This document shows positions 1-7,817 of a stretch of DNA of 64,000 bases, in pieces. Source of the DNA: Erythrobacter sp. EC-HK427 (lineage in GTDB: Bacteria; Pseudomonadota; Alphaproteobacteria; Sphingomonadales; Sphingomonadaceae); contig NZ_LR701479.1 in the NCBI RefSeq assembly GCF_902498745.1, forward strand, positions 748,292-812,291, read 5' to 3'. The notes under the pieces were generated by a model. That model was not told where the DNA came from, ran no database searches, and saw only the letters and a list, made by a program, of their open reading frames with translations. How positions within the stretch are numbered: the stretch's first letter is position 1; each line of letters begins with the position of its first letter. A program made the translations under genes and the position numbers.

Positions 1-415
1 TATCTGCAGGGCCTCCCGATCCGCCCGAGCGGTTGGAACCGCCATGGATCCACACCATGACCGGGCGCGCGCCGTCCAGCGACGGCGTGCGGATATCGAG
101 CGTCAGGCAATCTTCGCTCCAGCTATCCGCCTGCTGTTGGTTCCAACCTTCGGAATATTGCGGGCACGGCGCAGCTGTTTGCGTTGCGTCGCGCACGCCC
201 TCCCAATCGACAACCGGCTGCGGCGCGCGCCAACGCAAATCGCCGAGCGGCGACGCAGCAAAAGGGATGCCGCGAAAAACGTAGCTGTCGCCAGTTGCGG
301 CCCCTTCCACAACGCCGCCCGGGACAGCCACTTGCGGCCCATCCTGCGCGGCAAGCGGCGACGCCCACGCCGTCAGCGCAAGCGATGCCGCTGCCGCGAA
401 AGCGCTCAGTCGCAA
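1..415 (-). CDS. Secreted carboxylesterase type B, C-terminus outside window
   Basis: Only the first 138 residues are in the window. They start with a TTG codon that overlaps the end of the GH3 gene by 10 bases. A signal peptide occupies about residues 1-24 and ends in LAAQ. The type-B carboxylesterase hallmarks follow: FRGIPFA near residue 50, the EDCLTL motif near 105, and the oxyanion-hole HGG at residues 124-126. The catalytic GESAG serine lies beyond the edge. In a hemicellulose locus it could remove acetyl or feruloyl esters, but the substrate is not readable. The overlap suggests translational coupling to the GH3 gene. The family is clear; the TTG start is inferred from reading frame, signal peptide and a GAGG about ten bases upstream. 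Confidence 0.8.
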   Translation of the reverse strand, partial: MRLSAFAAAASLALTAWASPLAAQDGPQVAVPGGVVEGAATGDSYVFRGIPFAASPLGDLRWRAPQPVVDWEGVRDATQTAAPCPQYSEGWNQQQADSWSEDCLTLDIRTPSLDGARPVMVWIHGGSNRSGGSGGPAD

Positions 416-2949
416 GGGAGGATCACCTCGGCGTCCATGCCCAATCGCACTTCTGCCAGTGCCACCTCGCCAGCGCCCGTACCGCCGAAGAGGAATGGCG
501 TTGGAATCCGCGTCATGTCTGCCCCCTTGTCGCGGAAGCACTTGAGCGGGATGCCATAGCGGACAAAGCCTTGCCCCTCGGTCACGTTGAACGCGCTGGT
601 GGCGAGATTGCCTGTCACATCGCGCATTCCGATCACCGCATTTTCGGGCAAATCGCCAACGTTCATCGTGAACAGCAGCAAGATATCGGCATTGGTCTCG
701 CGGCTGAGATCAACCGCTTCCTGTATCCCCACCGTGATGTGCGTTGTGGTATCACCTGACAGCGTGAATTGCCGCGCGCCTTCCTGCACAACATGGTTGA
801 CCGCAGTGATCTCCACCCGACCGCCCAAGATTTCGGCAGGCACCGTGGTAATCCGGGTTTGGCTAGAAGGCTGTGCCGGATCAGTCACATGCAAAGACCA
901 GCTGGCGGCTGGAACGCCGGCCAAGAACCACGTCCGCTCGTCTCCCCCAGCCGCGACACCCGTTTCTTCGGGCAACGGAGTCCACGCCGTGTCCGGCGTT
1001 TCATAGGTGAGCCCCTCGCCGAACTCGAAAAGAGCACCGTATTCCATCCGCGCGGTCAGCGGCCACGCGGTAGGCAGGCGTCCGGTGAACGGGTAGCGCG
1101 GATTGCCCGCTGCATCGCCCACCAGCACATCGGCCACGCCCCCACCCTCGCTGCCCGGCAGCCAAGCGACGACGAACGCGTCCGAGGCGTTCAGAGCCGG
1201 ATTCACGTAAAGCGGGCGGCCGGTAATCATCAACGCGACGACGGGAATACCTTGTGCCTGCAAATCGCGCATCGTCTGCCACGGTCCGGTAAGGTTCTGG
1301 TCGAGTTGCAAGGTCGCGCGGTCGCCCTGAAATTCCGCGTAGGGGGTTTCGCCGAACACCACGACAGCCACGTCAGGACGCTGGCCAAAGCTGCCGTCGG
1401 CGGACATCTCTGCCGATCCGCCGCCCGCTTCCATCGCTTCACGGAACCCATCCCAAAGGCTGGTTGCACCGGGGAAGTGGTCCTCATTGTTGAGGCCGGT
1501 GCCTTGCCAGGTAATCGTCCACCCGCCCGACTGGCGGCCGACATCGTCGAACCCATCGCCCGTCACCAGCAAATGCCCACCCGCCGCAATCGGTAGCGTC
1601 GACTGGTTTTTCAGCAGCACAAGCGATTGGCGCACCGCATCGCGCGCCACTGCACGATGTTCTGCCGAACCGAGCAATTCATATTCGCCAGCCAGCGGCC
1701 GGGTTGACGGGGCGCCGTGATCGAACAAGCCAAGGCGGAGCTTCACCCGCAAGATACGCTCGACGGCGCTGTCGATACGTTCCATCGGCAATTCGCCGGA
1801 TTGTGCGCGGGCGAGCAGATCATTGTACACGTCGCGCCACGTATCGGGCGCCATATACATATCGATCCCCGCCAGGAGCGCCTGCGGACAGCTTTCATTG
1901 GTGCAGCCAGCAACTTGCCCGTGCGCGTTCCAATCGGACACAATGAAACCGCCAAAGCCCATCCGCTCATTCAGCACTTCGGTGAGCAGCGAGTAATTGC
2001 CCGTCATTTTGACGCCTTGCCAGCTGGAGAAGCTGGCCATCACGGTAGCGACGCCGCCCTCTACAGCCGGGCCATACGGCACGCCGTGAATGTCGCGCAG
2101 ATCCTCCTCGGAAATCGAAGAGTCACCCTGGTCGACGCCGTTGTCCGTGCCGCCATCGGCAAGGAAATGCTTGGTAGACGCGATGACATAAGGGCCGGAC
2201 AGCAGGTCCATATTATCCGGATCGCCTTGCAGCCCTTGCAGCAGCGCCCCGACATAGCTCGCCACCAGATCGGGATCGGAAGAATAACCTTCATAGGCAC
2301 GGCCCCAGCGGAAATCCTGCGGCACGGCGACGGTCGGCGCGAAGGTCCATTCCTGCCCCGTCACACGGATTTCGCGGGCGGTCACTTGGCCGATTTGTTC
2401 GATCAGCGCAGGATTATGCGCCGCACCAAGGCCGATATTGTGCGGGAAGATGGTCGCCCCGATAATGTTGGAGTGGCCATGCACCGCATCGGTGCCCCAC
2501 ACCACAGGGATGCCGACCCCGCCATCGCTGCGATCCACCGACGCGTTGTAAAACGCGTCGGCAGCAGCCAGCCAGTCAGGAGCGGGCGAGAAATCATTGC
2601 CGTTAGGGCCGGAATTGCCACCGACGAGAATCGATCCGAGATTATACTGGCGCACTTCGTCGGGCGTGACACAGCACAGATCGGCCTGGATTAGCTGGCC
2701 GATTTTCTCCTCCAATGTCATCGACGCAAGCAAGGCATCTATGCGTGCCTCGTGCTCGGCGACGACTGGAACGGGATATTCGTATTCGGGCCAGATTTCG
2801 GGATTGGCGATGCCCGGCCCCGGCGTTGCCGAACTTGTCGTGATCGCAATCGGATCGGGGGCAACCGATACCACCTCTTCCGGCACAGTGGCGCAACCCG
2901 CCAGCGCGAAAAATGGCAGCGCCGAAATTAAGACCCTGTACCGCATCAC
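406..2949 (-). CDS. GH3 family beta-glucosidase/exo-glucanase lipoprotein
   Basis: This 847-residue protein starts with a lipoprotein signal (lipobox LAGC near residue 19), so it is probably anchored in the outer membrane or periplasm. The GH3 N-terminal barrel carries KHFLADGG and the nucleophile motif SDWN with Asp339. The GH3 C-terminal domain has the VVVFGE..YAE..GD segment (around Glu539), typical of exo-1,3/1,4-beta-glucanases. A C-terminal extension of about 180 residues looks like the galactose-binding-like domain of ExoP-type enzymes. It probably releases glucose from beta-glucan or xyloglucan oligosaccharides made by the neighbouring GH5 enzymes. Two LacI-type palindromes lie just upstream of its start. 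Exact linkage specificity is inferred. Confidence 0.93.
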   Translation of the reverse strand: MMRYRVLISALPFFALAGCATVPEEVVSVAPDPIAITTSSATPGPGIANPEIWPEYEYPVPVVAEHEARIDALLASMTLEEKIGQLIQADLCCVTPDEVRQYNLGSILVGGNSGPNGNDFSPAPDWLAAADAFYNASVDRSDGGVGIPVVWGTDAVHGHSNIIGATIFPHNIGLGAAHNPALIEQIGQVTAREIRVTGQEWTFAPTVAVPQDFRWGRAYEGYSSDPDLVASYVGALLQGLQGDPDNMDLLSGPYVIASTKHFLADGGTDNGVDQGDSSISEEDLRDIHGVPYGPAVEGGVATVMASFSSWQGVKMTGNYSLLTEVLNERMGFGGFIVSDWNAHGQVAGCTNESCPQALLAGIDMYMAPDTWRDVYNDLLARAQSGELPMERIDSAVERILRVKLRLGLFDHGAPSTRPLAGEYELLGSAEHRAVARDAVRQSLVLLKNQSTLPIAAGGHLLVTGDGFDDVGRQSGGWTITWQGTGLNNEDHFPGATSLWDGFREAMEAGGGSAEMSADGSFGQRPDVAVVVFGETPYAEFQGDRATLQLDQNLTGPWQTMRDLQAQGIPVVALMITGRPLYVNPALNASDAFVVAWLPGSEGGGVADVLVGDAAGNPRYPFTGRLPTAWPLTARMEYGALFEFGEGLTYETPDTAWTPLPEETGVAAGGDERTWFLAGVPAASWSLHVTDPAQPSSQTRITTVPAEILGGRVEITAVNHVVQEGARQFTLSGDTTTHITVGIQEAVDLSRETNADILLLFTMNVGDLPENAVIGMRDVTGNLATSAFNVTEGQGFVRYGIPLKCFRDKGADMTRIPTPFLFGGTGAGEVALAEVRLGMDAEVILPCD

Positions 2950-2975
2950 CCACTCCCCATTTTTTTATGTCGCCA

Positions 2976-2989
2976 TGGTAACGATATCA
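2976..2989. promoter_or_regulatory. LacI-type operator-like palindrome upstream of GH3
   Basis: TGGTAACGATATCA matches its own reverse complement at 10 of 14 positions and has the central CG typical of LacI-family operators. It lies 27 bases upstream of the GH3 start codon, between that gene and lacI. It resembles the TGGTAACG half-sites common in alphaproteobacterial carbohydrate regulons but differs from the site at 3008-3021, so a second LacI protein encoded elsewhere may bind it. Confidence 0.4.
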
Positions 2990-3007
2990 TTGGCAGAAAA
3001 GCAATGG

Positions 3008-3021
3008 TGACAACGCTGTCA
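3008..3021. promoter_or_regulatory. Predicted LacI operator upstream of GH3
   Basis: TGACAACGCTGTCA is a palindrome with 12 of 14 symmetric positions and a central CG. Read on the minus strand with flanks it gives TCTGACAGCGTTGTCA, which agrees at 14 of 16 positions with the site at 4178-4193 between lacI and the mannanase gene. The match between two palindromes flanking one lacI gene suggests both are operators of that regulator. Confidence 0.6.
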
Positions 3022-3107
3022 GATTTGGCTGGAAGCGTCAATCCTCTGGCGTCAGGAAGTATCGATGAGAAGGTCGAACCGATTGCTTTGTAGCGCAGCA
3101 CCGACTT

Positions 3108-4118
3108 TCAGGCTGCTGGCCCGGTGGAGCCGCGCACGATCACCCGGTGAGGGTGCGTTATCGCCGCCGCGAGCTCACCGCCCTCCAATTGTTTGAGCAA
3201 GCGGTCCGTCGCGTCGGCAGCGATAGCTGCAACGGGCTGCTCCACAGTGGTGAGTTGGGGCCAGCACAATCGGGCAATGTCGGCATCGTCGAAGCCGGCA
3301 ATCGACACCGCATCAGGAACGGCGAGGCCTAGAGCGCGCGCAACGCTGAGCGCGGCAGCGCCCATATCATCGTTTTGGGCCAGAATCGCGGTGGGGCGAT
3401 CTGTGCGCGCCAACAATCGGTGCGCAGCAGCCTCGCCGCTATGAAAAGTAAAGTCGCCGCGTTCGATCCTGATGTCATCCGGCGCTATTCCCGCTGCTGC
3501 AAACGCATCGCGATATCCTGCTAGCCGCGCACTGGTGGCGGCGTGACCCGGATGGCCGAGAATAACCCCAAACCGGCGATGGCCCAGCTGCACCAGATGT
3601 TCAGCAATGGCCCGCCCTGCAGCGCGTTCGTCCAGCAACGCGCAACTCCCGCGTTCGAGCATGGTGCCCGGCGTTATCCGCGCATAGCGGATCCCGCTAT
3701 TATCGAGCGCATCGAGCACTTCGGGAATGTCGCAGCTGGGCGGGGCCAGCAGAGCCCCATCGACCATGGCCGACCGCAACAGCGCCACCAGCCCGGCGGG
3801 GTCTTCCCGCGCATCGGCAAAGGGCAACACGACCAAGCGGTACCGCTCCCCCGCCAGTCGTTCGAGCGCACCGCGCTGCAAATCGACGACATAGCTGGGA
3901 CTAGGCCTTTCATAGGTCAAGCCGATCAGGAATGTCCTGCTGGAAATCAGCCCCTGCGCATTGCGGTTGGGATGGTAATCCAGTGCTGCGGCAACGCGCT
4001 TCACTCGCTCGCGGATATCATCGCGGACGTAGGGTTCGTCGTTCATCACACGCGACACGGTTTTCGCCGAAACGCCTGCCTGTTCGGCAATGTCTTTGAT
4101 CGTAGCGCGCCGGTTCAT
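3108..4118 (-). CDS. LacI family transcriptional regulator
   Basis: The protein has 336 residues, the usual LacI length. The helix-turn-helix is at residues 6-27 (IKDIAEQAGVSAKTVSRVMN), followed by a hinge region and a periplasmic-binding-protein-like effector domain ending in a typical core (SIAGFDDADIA near residue 275). It lies between the GH3 gene it would serve and the divergent GH5 mannanase-like gene. Matching palindromes occur at 3008-3021 and 4178-4195, so it probably represses both neighbours and itself until a gluco- or manno-oligosaccharide binds. The effector is not readable from sequence. Confidence 0.93.
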   Translation of the reverse strand: MNRRATIKDIAEQAGVSAKTVSRVMNDEPYVRDDIRERVKRVAAALDYHPNRNAQGLISSRTFLIGLTYERPSPSYVVDLQRGALERLAGERYRLVVLPFADAREDPAGLVALLRSAMVDGALLAPPSCDIPEVLDALDNSGIRYARITPGTMLERGSCALLDERAAGRAIAEHLVQLGHRRFGVILGHPGHAATSARLAGYRDAFAAAGIAPDDIRIERGDFTFHSGEAAAHRLLARTDRPTAILAQNDDMGAAALSVARALGLAVPDAVSIAGFDDADIARLCWPQLTTVEQPVAAIAADATDRLLKQLEGGELAAAITHPHRVIVRGSTGPAA

Positions 4119-4177
4119 CTTGCCCCGTCAGTATCATGCTGCATTGCAAAAAGAACGGCAAGCCCTTCCCTTTGTAA

Positions 4178-4195
4178 TCTGACTTCGTTGTCAGA
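4178..4195. promoter_or_regulatory. Predicted LacI operator between lacI and mannanase
   Basis: TCTGAC and GTCAGA form perfect inverted 6-base arms around TTCGTT, with the central CG expected for LacI operators. The site lies in the 135-base divergent intergenic region, 60 bases before lacI and 59 bases before the GH5 start, so one bound repressor could control both directions. The near-identical site at 3008-3023 supports the call. Confidence 0.6.
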
Positions 4196-4253
4196 CTGCC
4201 TGTTGCTATCGGTCGAAGCGCAAGTATGACTGGGAAAGGAGTGGCGCAGGATC

Positions 4254-5600
4254 ATGGGCATATTCAATCTTTCGCGAAGAGCCGTGTTACAGGGCGCAGC
4301 AGCAACCGCTGCTGTCTCCGCCCTCCCCGGCTGCATTCAGACCAGACCAGCCGCCGCTTCGCAAGGTTTCGTCTCGGTCCAAGGCCGGGCGCTCATGCGC
4401 GGCGGGCAGCTTTATCGCTTTGTCGGCGCGAATGCATGGTATCTGGCGTGGCTGGGGGCCGATGCAGACTATGGCAACCGCGCGCGGTTGCGGCGCGAAT
4501 TGGACCGGATGCAGGCACTCGGCATCACCAATCTGCGGATCATGGCCAGTGGCGAGGAAGGCCCGGTCAACAATTCCATCCGCCCCGGATTTGTGCGCGC
4601 GGATGGAACGCTCAACACCGTGCTGCTCGAAGGGCTTGATGTCGCGATGGCGGAAATCGGCCAACGGAATATGACAGCGGTACTGGCGCTGACGAATTTC
4701 TGGGAATGGTCCGGCGGGATGATGAATCGCCTCGCCTGGGCCACGGGCACTTATATGGACATGAACGATCCTGCCCATCCGTGGCCCGCTTTCCCCGATG
4801 CGGTGAGCGCGTTCTATTCCAACGATCAGGCCAAGGATGGGTATTACGATTATGTCCGCACGATCGTGCGGCGGGTGAATTCGGTCACCGGCGTGCCCTA
4901 TGCCGAAGATCCGGCGATCATGGCGTGGCAGCACGCCAACGAACCGCGCCCCGGCGGCACTCCCGAAGGGATCACCGCTGCATTGCCGCATTACTATGAC
5001 TGGATCGATACCACCGCAGCGATCATCCGCGAAAATGACCCCAACCATCTCGTTTCCCTAGGGCATGAGGGAACCCAGGGGGCCAATGGTGATGAAGCCA
5101 TCGTTACCCGCGCGCACCGCAATATCGATTACCTGACCGCGCATATCTGGCCGCTCAACTGGGGCTGGGTTGACGGGCGGAATCTGGAAGGCACGTGGCC
5201 GCGCGGGCGGGAACTGGTGGCCGATTATCTCACTGGCCATATCCGCCTTGCCAATGCCGCCGATAAGCCGCTTACTATCGAGGAATTCGGCTTCCCGCGC
5301 GATGGCGAACTCTATTCACCAGACGCGCCGACCAGCTTTCGCGAGCGCTATTACCGCGTGATCTATGAGGCCGCAGAGGCGCATGCAGCGGGCACGGGCG
5401 GGCCGGTTGCGGGCACCAATTTCTGGGCGTGGAACGGTGAAGCCCGCGCGCGCCATGCCGACTTCCGGTATCAGAACGGGGATAACCAATATATGGGCGA
5501 TCCGATGCACGAACCCCAAGGCTGGTACGGCAATTTCGATTCCGACGCGAATATGCTCGCGCTGGTGGAGTCCCATGCGCGCACCTTCGCAACGGGGTAG
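4254..5600 (+). CDS. GH5 (subfamily 7-like) beta-mannanase, Tat lipoprotein
   Basis: The 448-residue protein opens with a twin-arginine signal (LSRRAVLQG, residues 6-14) followed by a lipobox-like LPGC near residue 27, so it is probably exported folded and lipidated. The catalytic barrel resembles GH5_7 mannan endo-1,4-beta-mannosidases. It has FVGANAWYL near residue 60, the acid/base Glu230 in ANEPRPG and the nucleophile Glu344 in EEFG. It would cut glucomannan or galactomannan backbones. It is divergent from lacI and has a LacI-type operator in its promoter. The start is set by an AGGA three bases upstream; a weaker alternative is not obvious. Endo-mannanase activity is inferred from family similarity. 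Confidence 0.88.
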   Translation: MGIFNLSRRAVLQGAAATAAVSALPGCIQTRPAAASQGFVSVQGRALMRGGQLYRFVGANAWYLAWLGADADYGNRARLRRELDRMQALGITNLRIMASGEEGPVNNSIRPGFVRADGTLNTVLLEGLDVAMAEIGQRNMTAVLALTNFWEWSGGMMNRLAWATGTYMDMNDPAHPWPAFPDAVSAFYSNDQAKDGYYDYVRTIVRRVNSVTGVPYAEDPAIMAWQHANEPRPGGTPEGITAALPHYYDWIDTTAAIIRENDPNHLVSLGHEGTQGANGDEAIVTRAHRNIDYLTAHIWPLNWGWVDGRNLEGTWPRGRELVADYLTGHIRLANAADKPLTIEEFGFPRDGELYSPDAPTSFRERYYRVIYEAAEAHAAGTGGPVAGTNFWAWNGEARARHADFRYQNGDNQYMGDPMHEPQGWYGNFDSDANMLALVESHARTFATG

Positions 5601-5603
5601 CGC

Positions 5604-6647
5604 CTAGTCCCGGACGGGTGCGGCAATCCGCCGGGCGATATCGCCATGCCATTGGCCACTGGCGCTGTCCCACAGATCGAACGTGTTCGTATAACCCCAG
5701 GCGCAGCTATCGACCCCAATTGAGGCGAACGCCTCGCTCAGCACTTCGTAATAATCCTCGCGCGCTGGCAATGGGCGCGTCACCCATGCCCCATATTCGC
5801 CAACGAATGGAACCCGACCGGTGCGCGCGATATAGTCCTCTACCTTGGCGAGATCGCCTTCGATCAGGGCCAGATCGTCTGCACTGCCGAACCAGTCGCG
5901 GCTTGGCGGGGTAAGCCAATTGGCTTCGGGAAAGCCGAAATTCACGGGCGAATAATAATGGAAGGTCGGCACTGCATAGGGATCATCGGGAAAGGGGCTT
6001 TCCAGCATCGTATCCAGCCCCGCCCATTCCGGCCCATCGACAATCACCAGCCGTGTGGGATTGCTGCGACGGACTTCGGCGAGGGCAGGCAAGATCGTCT
6101 CCAGCAGGTTCTCAGCACCCAGCCGATTGTGCGGTTCGTTGAGCAGTTCGAACACCACAGTATCGGGATAATCCGCAAAGCGCGCGCCAATCTGCCGCCA
6201 CATTCCCGCCAGCCGGGCTGTGTGGCCCGCAGGGTCTTCAACGATTTCCTCGTAATGGTGCAGATCGACAATCACCGTCAAACCGCGCGCGGTCGCCAGA
6301 TCGACGATATGCGCCACCCGTTCCATAAAGACAGGATCAATGGTGTAAGGCGGAGCGTCCGCCGCGTGCGCGGAAAAGCGTGCTGGCAGGCGAATGGAAT
6401 GGAAACCCATGTCGGCGATGCGATCGATGTCGGCATCCTCAAACGCCCTGCCCCATTCGCCTTCACGCGGCGCATCGAGCATGTTGGAGAGGTTGACGCA
6501 TTTTCCCAGCGCGAGCGGAGGATGCGCGGTCGGCACGGCTGCGGGGGCGGGCGTAAAGTGCCCGGTCAAATCGAGCAGCGGCGGGCTGGCAGGGAGCGAC
6601 GCGCAGCCGCTTGCCGCAAGCGCCGCAAGTACAGCGAGGCCCCTCAC
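5604..6647 (-). CDS. GH5 endo-beta-1,4-glucanase-like lipoprotein
   Basis: A 347-residue protein with a lipoprotein signal (lipobox ASGC, residue 15). The GH5 barrel shows IRLPARF near residue 90, VDLHHY near residue 125, the acid/base Glu171 in LLNEPHN and the nucleophile Glu284 in VGEYG. This pattern is that of cellulase-type GH5 enzymes. Its start codon overlaps the stop of the upstream GH5 gene by four bases (ATGA), so the two endoglucanase-like enzymes are translationally coupled. A role in cutting the glucan backbone of beta-glucan or xyloglucan is inferred from the neighbours. It is convergent with the mannanase gene, with three bases between. Confidence 0.9.
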   Translation of the reverse strand: MRGLAVLAALAASGCASLPASPPLLDLTGHFTPAPAAVPTAHPPLALGKCVNLSNMLDAPREGEWGRAFEDADIDRIADMGFHSIRLPARFSAHAADAPPYTIDPVFMERVAHIVDLATARGLTVIVDLHHYEEIVEDPAGHTARLAGMWRQIGARFADYPDTVVFELLNEPHNRLGAENLLETILPALAEVRRSNPTRLVIVDGPEWAGLDTMLESPFPDDPYAVPTFHYYSPVNFGFPEANWLTPPSRDWFGSADDLALIEGDLAKVEDYIARTGRVPFVGEYGAWVTRPLPAREDYYEVLSEAFASIGVDSCAWGYTNTFDLWDSASGQWHGDIARRIAAPVRD

Positions 6648-7672
6648 CGATACCCCTCCGCTTCTGCCGCAGCGCGCAGCCGCGCCCGCAGCAATCGCCC
6701 GCTCTCGGTCAGGTCCTCGTCGCTCCAGCCGGATGGCGGCGCACCGGGGCGAAGTGCAGCGCTGGTTTCGTCTTTGTCGGCAATCGACCAGTTGAGCCAG
6801 CTGATCCCGTTTGCCTCAGCCCAGTCCCACCAGGCGTTGCTTTCGGCCAGATCAAGCTCGCCATTGCCCGTCGCTTCAACGGTGCCGAATTCGGTGATGA
6901 ACAGAGCCACGCCGCGCTCCATCGCGAGAGCGCCGCGATCGCGCAGTTCCTGCCTGTGCGTCGCCGCGTAATAATGCAGTGTGTAGGCGATATTGGTGAA
7001 CGGCAAGGGATCGCTCGCGGCGACATCGACATGCTGGCTCCAGAAGGGCGATCCGGCGATCACGAGATTGTCCGGATCGACCTCTCTTATCGCTCCGATC
7101 ACCTGCATATGATAAGGTCGCACATCGCGCGTCCACTCGACGCCCTCGGCCAAAAGTTCATTGAACGGCTCGTAAATGATGTTGGGCAAGTGGCCGTATT
7201 CGCGCGCGATTTGTGACAGAAAGCGGCTGGCTTCGGCAGGGTGCTGCGTATGCGCGTGCCAGTCGATGATGACATAAATGCCATTCGCCACGGCAGCGTC
7301 GATAACGATCCGCGCCTTCGCCATTTCGCGGTCATATTCGGTGAGCGCGCTGTCTTCCGGCGCGACCGCAATCGCGGCGCGGATGGCGGTGATGCGCCAA
7401 TCGTCGACCAGCCAATCGACTGTCTCGCGCGAATAATATTCGGGCTCCCATTGGGACCAGAACAGGCTCATGCCGCGTAAGGTGACCGGCTCTCCCGATG
7501 CGTCGACCACGCGGTTGCCCTCAACGGACAGCGCCCCGTGCCGCGCGACCGGGCTTCCCTCCGGCGCCGCTTGAGTGACAGCAACATCAGCCGATTGTGC
7601 AGCGGCGGGTAACGCCGCCAAAGCCAGACAAAACGCCAGACACAGGGGCAAGAAAGCAGCAAGCCATCGCAT
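6644..7672 (-). CDS. Secreted GH5 endoglucanase (second GH5 of the pair)
   Basis: A 342-residue protein starting with a signal peptide (about residues 1-26, ending PAAAQ). It has the GH5 motifs VIIDWHAH near residue 110, acid/base Glu172 in YEPFNEL and nucleophile Glu261 in ITEFGT, characteristic of bacterial endo-1,4-beta-glucanases. The ATG at 7672 is chosen because GAGGAG at 7682-7687 sits eight bases upstream; the ATG codons at 7678 and 7681 are too close to it and the frame further upstream (to 7849) gives no signal peptide. It is divergent from the GH35 gene and coupled to the downstream GH5 gene. Confidence 0.9.
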   Translation of the reverse strand: MRWLAAFLPLCLAFCLALAALPAAAQSADVAVTQAAPEGSPVARHGALSVEGNRVVDASGEPVTLRGMSLFWSQWEPEYYSRETVDWLVDDWRITAIRAAIAVAPEDSALTEYDREMAKARIVIDAAVANGIYVIIDWHAHTQHPAEASRFLSQIAREYGHLPNIIYEPFNELLAEGVEWTRDVRPYHMQVIGAIREVDPDNLVIAGSPFWSQHVDVAASDPLPFTNIAYTLHYYAATHRQELRDRGALAMERGVALFITEFGTVEATGNGELDLAESNAWWDWAEANGISWLNWSIADKDETSAALRPGAPPSGWSDEDLTESGRLLRARLRAAAEAEGYR

Positions 7673-7794
7673 CGTCATCATCTCCTCTTTTGGCAATCTC
7701 GGGCGGTCAATTGTTCTGTGGTCGCAGCCCATCGCTGCGCCAGCGTGCCCCCGCCCGATCCCGAAGCCGCTTGCATTGCTTGCCAGTTTTGCGA

Positions 7795-7808
7795 TGGTAG
7801 CGCAAACA
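7795..7808. promoter_or_regulatory. Operator-like palindrome at the GH35 start
   Basis: TGGTAGCGCAAACA has a GCGC centre and matches its reverse complement at 10 of 14 positions. It is also flanked as TTTGCG-N7-CGCAAA (7788-7806). It resembles, from memory, the TAGCGCTA-type operator of alphaproteobacterial xylose repressors of the LacI family. It sits just before the GH35-GH31 coding pair, which releases galactose and xylose, so xylose-responsive control would make sense. The regulator is not in the window. Confidence 0.4.
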
Positions 7809-7817
7809 TTGGAGAGG

